From an uncultured Flavobacteriaceae bacterium (GTDB lineage Bacteria; Bacteroidota; Bacteroidia; Flavobacteriales; Flavobacteriaceae), in assembly GCA_947502495.1 (NCBI GenBank), contig CANNAC010000009.1, positions 62,001 to 126,000 on the forward strand: 64,000 bases of DNA, in the 5' to 3' direction. This document shows, one piece after another, positions 1 through 7,424 of the stretch. The notes under the pieces were generated by a model. That model was given only the letters and a program-made list of their open reading frames with translations, was not told the origin of the DNA and did not search any database. Position 1 is the first letter of the stretch, and every line of letters starts with the position of its first letter. The position numbers and the translations under genes are program-made.

Positions 1-1
1 A

Positions 2-139
2 GTAGATGGCAACAATGCTATTCTGGACGAATTAGAATCTTTTGCAGATGCCATAAACAACAATACAAAACCAGTTGTAACCTTACATGATGGTACAGAA
101 GCGTTACGTGTTGCAACGATGATAATCGATCAGTTTTAG
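2..139 (+). CDS. Gfo/Idh/MocA family oxidoreductase, C-terminal end (partial)
   Basis: Only the last 45 codons are in the window; the gene begins upstream. The tail reads ELESFADAINNNTKP followed by a TLHDGTEALRVA segment and ends DQF. A surface helix, then a conserved D/E-G-x-x-A-L-x-V motif near the end, is typical of the C-terminal domain of NAD(P)-dependent Gfo/Idh/MocA sugar-type dehydrogenases. Substrate cannot be told from this fragment. It is followed by a 200-base gap and then hydroxybutyryl-CoA dehydrogenase on the same strand, an arrangement I believe is common in flavobacteria. Confidence 0.7.
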   Translation, partial: VDGNNAILDELESFADAINNNTKPVVTLHDGTEALRVATMIIDQF

Positions 140-339
140 AAATAGTTTTCAGTCTTACTCGAATAACTTAAAAACAGCCATTTCCTTTCCTTTTTTTTTA
201 AGGAAAGGTGGATTTAATTTTCCATAGAAAATTAAAGACGGAAAGGTCATAAACACAACAGTTTCTCCTTTGGGGAGATTAATAGAGGAACAATAAACAG
301 ATTTCCGCTTTCGCGGAAATAAAAATAAAATTATTTTCA
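140..339. other. Intergenic region with short inverted repeats
   Basis: No gene is visible. A CCTTTCC/GGAAAGG hairpin with a T-rich loop (about 183-206) could end the upstream oxidoreductase transcript. At 300-319 there is a perfect inverted repeat, ATTTCCGC-TTTC-GCGGAAAT. Its core CGCTTTCGCGGAAA recurs inside two coding genes of this window (near 38147 and 40874). Confidence 0.5.
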
Positions 340-1230
340 ATGAAAAACGTAGCAGTAATTGGAGCTGGAACCATGGGAAATGGTATTGCACATACCTTTG
401 CACAATCCGGATTTAACGTACAACTTATAGATATTAGCGAAGCATCTCTAGAAAAAGGGATACAAACCATTTCTAAAAATTTAGATAGAATGGTTGCTAA
501 AGAAAGAATTACAGAAGCAGATAAAGCTGAAACTTTAGGAAACATTACCACTTTTACGAGTATTCCTGAAGGTGTTAAAAATGTTGGACTTGTAGTAGAA
601 GCTGCAACAGAAAATGTAGATTTAAAACTTAAAATTTTTAAGCAATTAGACGAAGCTTGTGCTGCAGATACCATTTTAGCATCTAATACTTCTTCTATTT
701 CCATTACACAAATAGCTGCAGTTACTAATCGCCCAGATAAAGTAATCGGTATGCACTTTATGAATCCGGTGCCAATTATGAAATTGGTAGAGATTATTAG
801 AGGTTACAATACTAGTGACGAAGTAACCAATACCATTATGGAGCTTTCTAAAAAATTAGGAAAGACACCAACAGAGGTTAACGATTATCCGGGTTTTGTA
901 GCAAACCGTATTTTAATGCCAATGCTTAACGAAGCTATTGAAACACTTTACAATGGTGTTGCAGGTGTAGAAGAAATTGATACCGTTATGAAACTTGGTA
1001 TGGCGCATCCAATGGGACCATTACAATTAGCAGATTTTATTGGACTAGACATTTGCCTTTCTATTTTAAATGTGATGTATGACGGATTTAAAAATCCAAA
1101 ATACGCACCTTGTCCCTTATTAGTAAATATGGTAAGAGCAGGAAAACTAGGTGTGAAATCTGGGGAAGGTTTTTATGATTACTCAGAAAGTAGAAAAGCG
1201 GAGAAAGTTTCGAAGCAGTTTGCTAAGTAA
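340..1230 (+). CDS. hbd: 3-hydroxybutyryl-CoA dehydrogenase
   Basis: Predicted cytoplasmic NAD(P)-dependent 3-hydroxyacyl-CoA dehydrogenase interconverting acetoacetyl-CoA and 3-hydroxybutyryl-CoA, for fatty acid or butanoate metabolism. The 296-residue protein has the Rossmann glycine motif GAGTMGNG at residues 8-15 and the acidic end of strand 2 (LIDIS). It also has the SNTSS segment at 115-119 and the catalytic region GMHFMNPVP with His139. The C-terminal half carries the helical dimerisation domain with the PLQLADFIGLD motif. Length equals the single-function family (about 282-296), so it is not part of a fused FadB-type enzyme. ATG start follows an A-rich leader without a Shine-Dalgarno sequence. 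The paralogue PaaH is the main alternative name. Confidence 0.9.
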   Translation: MKNVAVIGAGTMGNGIAHTFAQSGFNVQLIDISEASLEKGIQTISKNLDRMVAKERITEADKAETLGNITTFTSIPEGVKNVGLVVEAATENVDLKLKIFKQLDEACAADTILASNTSSISITQIAAVTNRPDKVIGMHFMNPVPIMKLVEIIRGYNTSDEVTNTIMELSKKLGKTPTEVNDYPGFVANRILMPMLNEAIETLYNGVAGVEEIDTVMKLGMAHPMGPLQLADFIGLDICLSILNVMYDGFKNPKYAPCPLLVNMVRAGKLGVKSGEGFYDYSESRKAEKVSKQFAK

Positions 1231-1240
1231 AAATTGAAAT

Positions 1241-1335
1241 GTCATTGCGAGAAGCGATGAAAGAGCGACGAAGCAATCTTAAACATTTTAACTTAAAATT
1301 TAAAAGATTGCCACGTCCTTCGTCCTCGCAATGAC
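1241..1335. repeat. Large palindromic dispersed repeat (GTCATTGCGAG type)
   Basis: Two long arms face each other: GTCATTGCGAG...GCGACGAAGCAATCTT at 1241-1280 and AAGATTGCCACGTCCTTCGTCCTCGCAATGAC at about 1304-1335, separated by an AT-rich loop. The arms pair almost end to end. Elements beginning GTCATTGCGAG and ending in GAAGCAATCT are widespread noncoding repeats in many bacterial genomes. The hairpin sits between hbd and the DUF1015 gene and could act as a transcript-stabilising or terminating structure. Confidence 0.8.
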
Positions 1336-1345
1336 CATTAAAAAT

Positions 1346-2584
1346 ATGCCAAAAATAATTCCGTTTAAAGCCGTTCGTCCTACACGAGACAAAGTAAGTC
1401 TGGTAGCATCACGCTCATACCAAACCTATACACAAGCAGAACGTGAAGCACGATTAGATTATAATCCGTTTTCCTTTTTACATATTGTAAATCCGGGTTA
1501 TAAATATGCACATGAGATTACGGGAGAAGAGCGTTACACATTAGTAAAAAATCGTTATTCCGAATTTAAAGAGGATAACATCTTTGTACAAGACAAAAAA
1601 CCTTCCTTTTATATTTATAAAATTGTAGATCGGGAACATCAAGTTTTTCATGGAATTGTAGCAGCGGCAAGCGCGGAAGATTACGAAAATGACATTATAA
1701 AAAAACACGAAGACACTTTAGAATTTCGTGAGACTATTTTTAAAGATTATTTAAAAACCGTTGGTTTTAATGCCGAACCTGTACTACTCACCTATCCGGA
1801 TAATAAAATTATTGCTTCCATTTTAAAAAACACCGAAAAGGAACGAGCAGAATTCGAGTTCACCACAACCTTTAGGGACACACATTATTTGTGGAAAATT
1901 GAAGATGACACTACCATTGAAACCATTAGTCAAGAATTTAAAAAAATGGAAACCATCTATATTGCAGATGGTCATCATCGTTCTTCTTCTTCCTATTTAT
2001 TAAGTAAAGATTTAAAAGAAAGCAATACAAAGCATAACGGAACGGAGCCTTATAACTTTTTTATGAGTTTTTTAATTCCGGAATCTGAATTACGTATTCA
2101 TGAATTCAATAGGCTAATTAAAGATTTAAATGGTTTAACCAAAGAAACTTTTTTAATAAAACTAGATACCGCTTTCCGAATTGAAAAAAGAGGAATAATA
2201 CCATATAAACCAAGTAAGAAACATCATTTCAGTATGTATTTGGATGGTGACTTTTATTCTTTATATTTAAGAAAAACGAATTACAATTTTAATAATTCGT
2301 TAGATGCATTAGATGCGCAATTATTGTATAAAACCATTTTGCAACCTATTTTAGGTATTGATGATTTAAGAAATGATAGTCGTATCAAGTATCTAAACGG
2401 AAAAACAGATATTATCAATTTAAAAAGCAGTATAGATAGTGGCGAATTTGCCGTTGGTTTTGGTATGGTTCCTGTTACTATAAAAGAGATGAAACAAATT
2501 GCAGATGAAGGTTTAAAAATGCCTCCAAAAAGCACGTATATTGAACCGAAACTAAGAAGTGGCGTTACTATTTATGAGTTTTAA
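1346..2584 (+). CDS. DUF1015 family protein
   Basis: A protein of 412 residues if started at the ATG at 1346. It matches the DUF1015 family by its opening MPKIIPFKAVRP, the NPxSFLHIVNP segment and the IADGHHRSSSS motif about two-fifths along. No biochemical function is established for the family; the conserved DGHHR suggests a catalytic or metal/phosphate-binding site (inference). An in-frame ATG at 1331 is less likely, because it lies within the right arm of the palindromic repeat and the family begins at the later methionine. The gene lies between hbd and yggS, all on the plus strand. Confidence 0.85.
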   Translation: MPKIIPFKAVRPTRDKVSLVASRSYQTYTQAEREARLDYNPFSFLHIVNPGYKYAHEITGEERYTLVKNRYSEFKEDNIFVQDKKPSFYIYKIVDREHQVFHGIVAAASAEDYENDIIKKHEDTLEFRETIFKDYLKTVGFNAEPVLLTYPDNKIIASILKNTEKERAEFEFTTTFRDTHYLWKIEDDTTIETISQEFKKMETIYIADGHHRSSSSYLLSKDLKESNTKHNGTEPYNFFMSFLIPESELRIHEFNRLIKDLNGLTKETFLIKLDTAFRIEKRGIIPYKPSKKHHFSMYLDGDFYSLYLRKTNYNFNNSLDALDAQLLYKTILQPILGIDDLRNDSRIKYLNGKTDIINLKSSIDSGEFAVGFGMVPVTIKEMKQIADEGLKMPPKSTYIEPKLRSGVTIYEF

Positions 2585-2630
2585 TTTAAGACAAAAGATA
2601 AAAAGTAATAAGGCAAAAGTCAGGTGTTGT

Positions 2631-2655
2631 GATTCCGAGCGCAGTCGAGGAATCT
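2631..2655. repeat. Short palindromic repeat upstream of yggS
   Basis: GATTCCGAGCG...CGAGGAATC forms a hairpin with 7-8 paired bases per arm. The pattern ATTCCGAGCGCAGTCGAGGAAT belongs to a dispersed repeat type that is very common between flavobacterial genes. It is translated in frame if yggS is called from the GTG at 2629, which argues against that start. Confidence 0.65.
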
Positions 2656-2689
2656 CATGAATTAACAAAAGAAGTCAATAACATTAATA

Positions 2690-2712
2690 AGATTCCTGCG
2701 TACGCAGAAAAT
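2690..2712. repeat. Short palindromic repeat (AGATTCCTGC...GCAG type)
   Basis: AGATTCCTGCGTACGCAGAAAAT is a degenerate palindrome centred on GTAC. A close relative, AGATTCCTGTCTACGTAGGAAAT, lies at 40611-40633 just before the HAD phosphatase gene. Both copies end within 10 bases of a start codon, so they form part of the 5' leader of the following gene. Confidence 0.6.
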
Positions 2713-2715
2713 ACT

Positions 2716-3378
2716 ATGAGCATCACAAAAAATCTACAAGACATACAATCACAAGTCCCAGAAAACGTAACCCTTGTTGCGGTTTCTAAAACAAAACCTG
2801 TAAGCGATATTATGCAAGCATATGACGCTGGACAACGCATTTTTGGGGAAAACAAGATTCAGGATATGGTAGATAAATATGAAGAAATGCCAAAAGACAT
2901 TGCTTGGCACATGATTGGTCATGTACAACGCAATAAGGTCAAATACATGGCGCATTTTGTTAGTTTAATTCATGGTGTAGAAAATTTTAAAACGCTAAAA
3001 GAAATAAACAAGCAAGCAGCAAAACACGATAGAAACATCGACTGTTTATTACAAATAAAAATAGCTTCCGAAGATTCTAAATTTGGAATGACTGCAGCCG
3101 AAGCTTCCGAAATATTACAATCTACAGCATTTTCAGAATTAAAAAACGTTAGCGTTATTGGTGTAATGGGAATGGCTACATTTACCGAAGACCAAGAACA
3201 AATCCGAAGTGAATTTCAGCTATTAAAATCCATATTTGAAGACTTAAAAAAAGAAAGCAATACACTCACCACTATATCGATGGGAATGAGTGGCGATTTT
3301 AAGTTAGCAATAAATTGTGGAAGCACGATGGTTCGTGTTGGAAGTAGTATCTTTGGAGACAGAAATTATAATAATTAG
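2716..3378 (+). CDS. YggS/PLPBP-family pyridoxal phosphate homeostasis protein
   Basis: PLP-binding, TIM-barrel-only protein of the YggS/PROSC family, which buffers pyridoxal 5'-phosphate and amino/keto acid pools in the cytoplasm. From the ATG at 2716 it is 220 residues, the usual size. Visible signatures are LVAVSKTKP (the PLP lysine), GENKIQDM, WHMIGHVQRNKV, and near the end SMGMSGDFKLAINCGSTMVRVGS. An upstream GTG at 2629 would add 29 residues made of two palindromic repeats, so the later ATG is preferred. It is followed after about 50 bases by the exonuclease/GIY-YIG gene. Confidence 0.9.
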   Translation: MSITKNLQDIQSQVPENVTLVAVSKTKPVSDIMQAYDAGQRIFGENKIQDMVDKYEEMPKDIAWHMIGHVQRNKVKYMAHFVSLIHGVENFKTLKEINKQAAKHDRNIDCLLQIKIASEDSKFGMTAAEASEILQSTAFSELKNVSVIGVMGMATFTEDQEQIRSEFQLLKSIFEDLKKESNTLTTISMGMSGDFKLAINCGSTMVRVGSSIFGDRNYNN

Positions 3379-3431
3379 TTTTTCGTTTTTAACACATCGA
3401 ATAAATGAAAAACAAATAAACAAATACACTT

Positions 3432-4796
3432 ATTTACACAATAGTAGACATAGAAACCACTGGAGGAAAGTATAATGAAGAAGGAATTACAGAAATTGCT
3501 ATCTACAAATACGATGGTCACGAAGTAGTAGACCAATTTATAAGTTTAGTAAATCCAGAACGCGAAATACAACCTTTTGTAGTTAATCTTACAGGAATAA
3601 ACAGCAATATGTTGCGTAATGCTCCTAAATTTTACGAGGTCGCAAAACGAATAGTAGAAATTACAGAAGACACCATTCTTGTAGCACATAACGCTAAATT
3701 TGATTACCGAATTTTACGTACAGAGTTTAGACGCTTAGGCTTCGAATTTAAGCGAAAAACACTTTGCACAGTAGAGCTTTCTAAAGACCTTATCCCAGAC
3801 CAGCCGTCTTACAGCTTAGGAAAACTTACCAGAGCATTAGGAATTCCTATAGCCGACAGACATCGCGCTTCTGGAGATGCCTTTGCCACCGTAAAGTTAT
3901 TTAAAATGTTATTGGATAAAGATTTGAAGAAAAATATTATTCAAGAATCGATTCGCCAAGAACCTAAAAACCAAGTAGAATCGAGACTTTTAAACATTGT
4001 AGAAAGTTTGCCATCTATCACTGGTATTTATTTTATGCATAAAGCAGATGGAGAAATTATTTATATTGGTAAAAGTAAAAACATAAGAAAACGCATTAAT
4101 CAGCACTTTACGGCTACCACACATAAAGCTAAAAAAATGCAACTACAAGTTGCCACGGTAACCTATGAAGCTTGTGGTAGTGAATTAGTAGCTTTACTAA
4201 AAGAAAGCGAAGCCATAAAACAAAACAAACCTATATTCAATAGAGCATTAAGAAAAACGGTTTTTACACATGCGCTTTATAGTTTTGTAGATAAAAAAGG
4301 ATATATCAACTTAACCATTGACAAAGTCGATGGTATAAAAAAACCAATCACAACATTTAGCAATAGACAAAGTGCCAAAAACTTTATGTTTAGTAGAACG
4401 GAAGAGTATAATCTTTGTCAGAAACTCACCGGTTTATACGAAACAAAAACAAGTTGTTTTAATTATAGCGTAAAAACTTGTGACGGTGCTTGTGTACAAG
4501 AGGAAGATCCAGAAACATACAATAAAAGAGTACAACAACTTATAGATAAAAATGCTTTTACTAACGAAAACATTGTAATCATAGATAGAGGTCGCCAAGT
4601 AGATGAACGTGCCGCTATACTTATACAAAATGGGGTTTTTAAAGGAATTGGGTTTTATAGTTTAAACTATCAAATAAACAATATTGATGTTTTAGAATCT
4701 GTAATTACGCCAATGGAAAACAACAAAGACACACAACATATTATTAAAAGTTATTTAAGGAGAAATAAAAGAGTGAAAATTTTAACTTTAGATTAA
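3432..4796 (+). CDS. DEDD exonuclease (DnaQ-like) fused to GIY-YIG nuclease domain; likely ATT start
   Basis: The N-terminal half (about residues 1-170) is a DnaQ-like 3'-5' exonuclease with DIETTGG (6-12), HNAKFDYR (86-93) and HRASGDA (144-150). The C-terminal half begins SITGIYFMHKADG and carries a GIY-YIG domain (GIY at 198-200, YIGKSKNIRKR about 211) like the N-terminus of UvrC. This two-domain protein of about 455 residues is conserved in Bacteroidetes and probably acts in DNA repair or proofreading. The frame is open from 3420, but the first ATG in it is 3609, beyond the catalytic DIETTGG. No ATG, GTG or TTG lies earlier after the in-frame TAA at 3417. ATT at 3432 gives the family-typical MYTIVDIETTGG and is the best start; a mutated start codon or sequence error is the alternative. 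Confidence 0.8.
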   Translation: MYTIVDIETTGGKYNEEGITEIAIYKYDGHEVVDQFISLVNPEREIQPFVVNLTGINSNMLRNAPKFYEVAKRIVEITEDTILVAHNAKFDYRILRTEFRRLGFEFKRKTLCTVELSKDLIPDQPSYSLGKLTRALGIPIADRHRASGDAFATVKLFKMLLDKDLKKNIIQESIRQEPKNQVESRLLNIVESLPSITGIYFMHKADGEIIYIGKSKNIRKRINQHFTATTHKAKKMQLQVATVTYEACGSELVALLKESEAIKQNKPIFNRALRKTVFTHALYSFVDKKGYINLTIDKVDGIKKPITTFSNRQSAKNFMFSRTEEYNLCQKLTGLYETKTSCFNYSVKTCDGACVQEEDPETYNKRVQQLIDKNAFTNENIVIIDRGRQVDERAAILIQNGVFKGIGFYSLNYQINNIDVLESVITPMENNKDTQHIIKSYLRRNKRVKILTLD

Positions 4797-4863
4797 TTGG
4801 GTCTAAAAAAGTCGCCAATATTTTAAAAAGAAAGTAATAGATCTTTTTTAGTACATTTGATAC

Positions 4864-5742
4864 ATGCCTGAAAAAAAACCACATAGTTCCTGGAGAGCAA
4901 AAGTTCATGAAATTATTTATGAAGCAGATACTCCCGAAGGAAAACTATTCGATATTATACTGCTTATTGCTATTCTAGCAAGTATACTGCTTGTTATGCT
5001 TGAAAGTATTGAGTCATTAGACGACAAATATCATACGTTTTTTAATATTTCAGAATGGATTATTACCGTTTTATTTTCCATAGAATACATACTAAGAATC
5101 GTTTCGGTAAAACAACCCATAAAATATGTTACCAGTTTTTATGGAGTTATCGATTTACTGTCCACCATTCCAAAATACCTATCCTTAATATTTGTAGGCA
5201 CACACGCCCTTGTTGCCTTTAGAGCCATTCGATTATTACGTGTCTTTAGAATTTTGAAACTTGTTCGGTTTTTATCGGCATCCAACCATTTGGTTTCCGC
5301 ATTAAAAGCAAGTAGAGCCAAAATTTCTGTTTTTATGCTTGCTGTACTTATAATTACCATAATTCTAGGAACCGTAATGTACTTAATCGAAGGTAAAGAA
5401 CATGGGTTCGACAACATTCCTAAAAGTGTATATTGGTGTATTGTGACCCTTACCACCGTTGGTTTTGGAGATATCACACCACAAACGCCACTCGGTCAAA
5501 TCATTGCTTCCTTAATTATGATTATGGGTTATGGTATTATTGCAGTACCAACCGGAATTGTATCTGCTGAATATTCGAAGCAAGATGACAAGCCTTTAAA
5601 AAACCCAAATACTGCCTCACCATTGCCTGCACATGTATCAAAGACAGATGTCAACTCGCAAATATGCGCAAACTGTTTAAAAGGTAAACACAAAGATAAG
5701 GCAGAGTATTGTTATAATTGCGGACATAATTTACACATCTAA
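4864..5742 (+). CDS. Voltage-gated-type potassium channel with C-terminal zinc ribbon
   Basis: Six-transmembrane ion transporter of 292 residues. An S4-like helix with regularly spaced arginines (about 120-136) precedes a pore loop with the K+ selectivity filter TVGFGD at 198-203 and the S6 helix. After the S6 helix, a 60-residue cytoplasmic tail ends in a four-cysteine zinc ribbon, C-x2-C at 268/271 and C-x2-C at 283/286. KvAP-like channels of this size are common in bacteria; the zinc-ribbon tail is an accessory and may be a gating or assembly module (inference). It begins 64 bases after the exonuclease gene. Confidence 0.88.
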   Translation: MPEKKPHSSWRAKVHEIIYEADTPEGKLFDIILLIAILASILLVMLESIESLDDKYHTFFNISEWIITVLFSIEYILRIVSVKQPIKYVTSFYGVIDLLSTIPKYLSLIFVGTHALVAFRAIRLLRVFRILKLVRFLSASNHLVSALKASRAKISVFMLAVLIITIILGTVMYLIEGKEHGFDNIPKSVYWCIVTLTTVGFGDITPQTPLGQIIASLIMIMGYGIIAVPTGIVSAEYSKQDDKPLKNPNTASPLPAHVSKTDVNSQICANCLKGKHKDKAEYCYNCGHNLHI

Positions 5743-5747
5743 TTACT

Positions 5748-5912
5748 GGGCGTTTACTACTACGCAAAAGCTTCGTAGCACCAGGCTTTCCGTTATATCT
5801 TTTTTGTCTTAGAAGTAGATTACGTGATGCCTGGCTCTTCTATTTAAACCTCTTTTTACGGCAGCATTTTTCCGCCTAACAAAAAAGGATGCCACTTCAA
5901 TCCCTAACGCTT
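5748..5912 (+). repeat. Dispersed GGGCGTT...CCCTAACGC repeat, copy 1 (with internal insertion)
   Basis: The element starts GGGCGTTTAC, contains CTTCGTAGCACCAGGCTTTCCGTTATATC and ends AAAAAAGGATGCCACTTCAATCCCTAACGC. The reverse complement of 57225-57322 aligns with it along both ends, so the two are copies of one family in opposite orientation. This copy carries roughly 60-80 extra bases in the middle, including a second GCCTGGCTCTTC partial motif. Similar degenerate elements are, from memory, common between flavobacterial genes. Nothing coding is seen. Confidence 0.65.
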
Positions 5913-5956
5913 TTGTTTATTACGAATAACAAGTATCTTTACCACCAAACACATAA

Positions 5957-6886
5957 ATTATCAAACCAACAACTTCCCATAAAACATTAATTTCTATTGT
6001 AGGTCCAACTGCTATTGGTAAAACAAACCTCAGCATTAAGCTTGCAAAACATTTTAATACCGAAATTATTTCGGCAGATTCTAGACAGTTTTTTAAAGAA
6101 ATGCAAATTGGTACCGCGGCTCCTACTCCATTAGAGTTAGCCGAAGCACCACATCATTTCATTCACCATAAATCTATTCAAGAAGCATACAGTGTTGGTA
6201 CTTTCGAAAAAGATGCCTTACTAAAACTAGACGACTTATTTACAAATCACGAAGTAGTGATTATGGTTGGTGGTTCTGGTTTGTATGTCGATGCCGTTAC
6301 CAAAGGATTAGATCATTTTCCAGAGGTAGATAAAAGCATCCGAGAAAACCTGAATACCCAATTAGAAAAGGAAGGCTTAGAATCGCTTCAGAAGCAATTA
6401 AAAGATTTAGACCTAGAAACCTATAACACTATCGCTTTAAAGAATCCGCAACGTGTTATTCGCGCTTTAGAGGTTTGTATTGGTGCTGGTAAACCATATT
6501 CTTCTTTTTTAAATAAAGATAAAAACAACAGACCTTTTAAAACCATCACTTTGGGTTTAACTGCAGATCGCGAGATTATTTATAACCGTATAAATAAACG
6601 TGTAGATATAATGCTAGAACAAGGTTTGCTGGATGAAGTAAAGACACTAATTCCGCATAAAAACTTAAACGCTTTAAATACCGTAGGTTATAAAGAAGTT
6701 TTTAATTATTTTAGTGAAGAATGGACGCTAGAGTTTGCTATTAGCGAAATTAAAAAGAATTCTCGCAGATTCGCAAAACGACAACTTACCTGGTTTAAGA
6801 GAAATGAAAAAACCTTGTGGTTCGATTACCTAACAGCTTCAGAAACTGTAATTAAAAGAATAACCGATGAAATTAATAAAGCGTAA
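5957..6886 (+). CDS. miaA: tRNA dimethylallyltransferase; likely ATT start
   Basis: Transfers a dimethylallyl group to adenosine 37 of tRNAs reading codons starting with U. The P-loop GPTAIGKT (16-23), DSRQFF (41-46), GGSGLYVDA, and the tRNA-binding ADREIIYNRINKRVD and LNTVGYKE motifs identify it. Read from ATT at 5957 it has 309 residues, the normal length. The frame between the in-frame TAA at 5954 and the ATG at 6101 contains no ATG, GTG or TTG, yet it encodes the P-loop. A start at 6101 would give a protein without its ATP/diphosphate-binding loop. ATT (or the next codon, ATC) is therefore the probable initiator. The stop overlaps the next gene by 20 bases. Confidence 0.85.
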   Translation: MIKPTTSHKTLISIVGPTAIGKTNLSIKLAKHFNTEIISADSRQFFKEMQIGTAAPTPLELAEAPHHFIHHKSIQEAYSVGTFEKDALLKLDDLFTNHEVVIMVGGSGLYVDAVTKGLDHFPEVDKSIRENLNTQLEKEGLESLQKQLKDLDLETYNTIALKNPQRVIRALEVCIGAGKPYSSFLNKDKNNRPFKTITLGLTADREIIYNRINKRVDIMLEQGLLDEVKTLIPHKNLNALNTVGYKEVFNYFSEEWTLEFAISEIKKNSRRFAKRQLTWFKRNEKTLWFDYLTASETVIKRITDEINKA

Positions 6887-7382
6887 CGCTTTCCATATTA
6901 CCTTTTTTACATTTTCACTTTTTGTTTCTTGTGTTCAAAAAGAGCATAAAAATCCACTTATAAATTACGAAGTACAAAATGAAATGTTTTTTGTAGAAAC
7001 CATGCAAAAGCATTTAGACGCTGTAACCAATAAAGACTTAGCTGCCTTAAAAAGCACACTTTCTCCAAACGGTAACATGCAACTTATTTTACCTCAAACT
7101 GAAATCACAAATACGGTAGATGCGTTTATGAAATATCATGAAGATTGGTTTGCTGCACAAATACCTTGGACTTTTGAAACCCAAATATTAAATACACAAA
7201 TTGGGGAAACATTTGGTATCGCTATAACAGAGATTGTATATAGAGAACCAGAACGCGATGGAAAACAATATTTTAATAGAATGTATGTAAGTTATGCGCT
7301 TCAAAAAATAAAAGGAAAATGGTATATCATTAAAGACCATGCAAGCACAATAGAAAAATCTACAGATAAAAAGGAAGACTAA
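6867..7382 (+). CDS. SnoaL/NTF2-like (DUF4440-type) lipoprotein
   Basis: A 171-residue predicted lipoprotein. The N-terminus is a basic-hydrophobic signal with a lipobox-like SLFVSC, cysteine about residue 22. The remainder looks like a cone-shaped NTF2/SnoaL-like domain: MQKHLDAVTNKDLAALKSTL at its start and KGKWYIIKDHAS at its end. Such domains bind small ligands or are catalytic, but no active-site residues can be assigned. The start overlaps the end of miaA by 20 bases, which implies translational coupling. Confidence 0.65.
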   Translation: MKLIKRNAFHITFFTFSLFVSCVQKEHKNPLINYEVQNEMFFVETMQKHLDAVTNKDLAALKSTLSPNGNMQLILPQTEITNTVDAFMKYHEDWFAAQIPWTFETQILNTQIGETFGIAITEIVYREPERDGKQYFNRMYVSYALQKIKGKWYIIKDHASTIEKSTDKKED

Positions 7383-7424
7383 TTATTGGTAATTGATTAT
7401 CTTAATCACATAATAATCAACACC

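Noticed and set aside
5889-5990. 33-codon frame (MPLQSL...) overlapping the miaA start
   Set aside because: It begins in the dispersed repeat and has no recognisable features; its overlap with miaA appears accidental.
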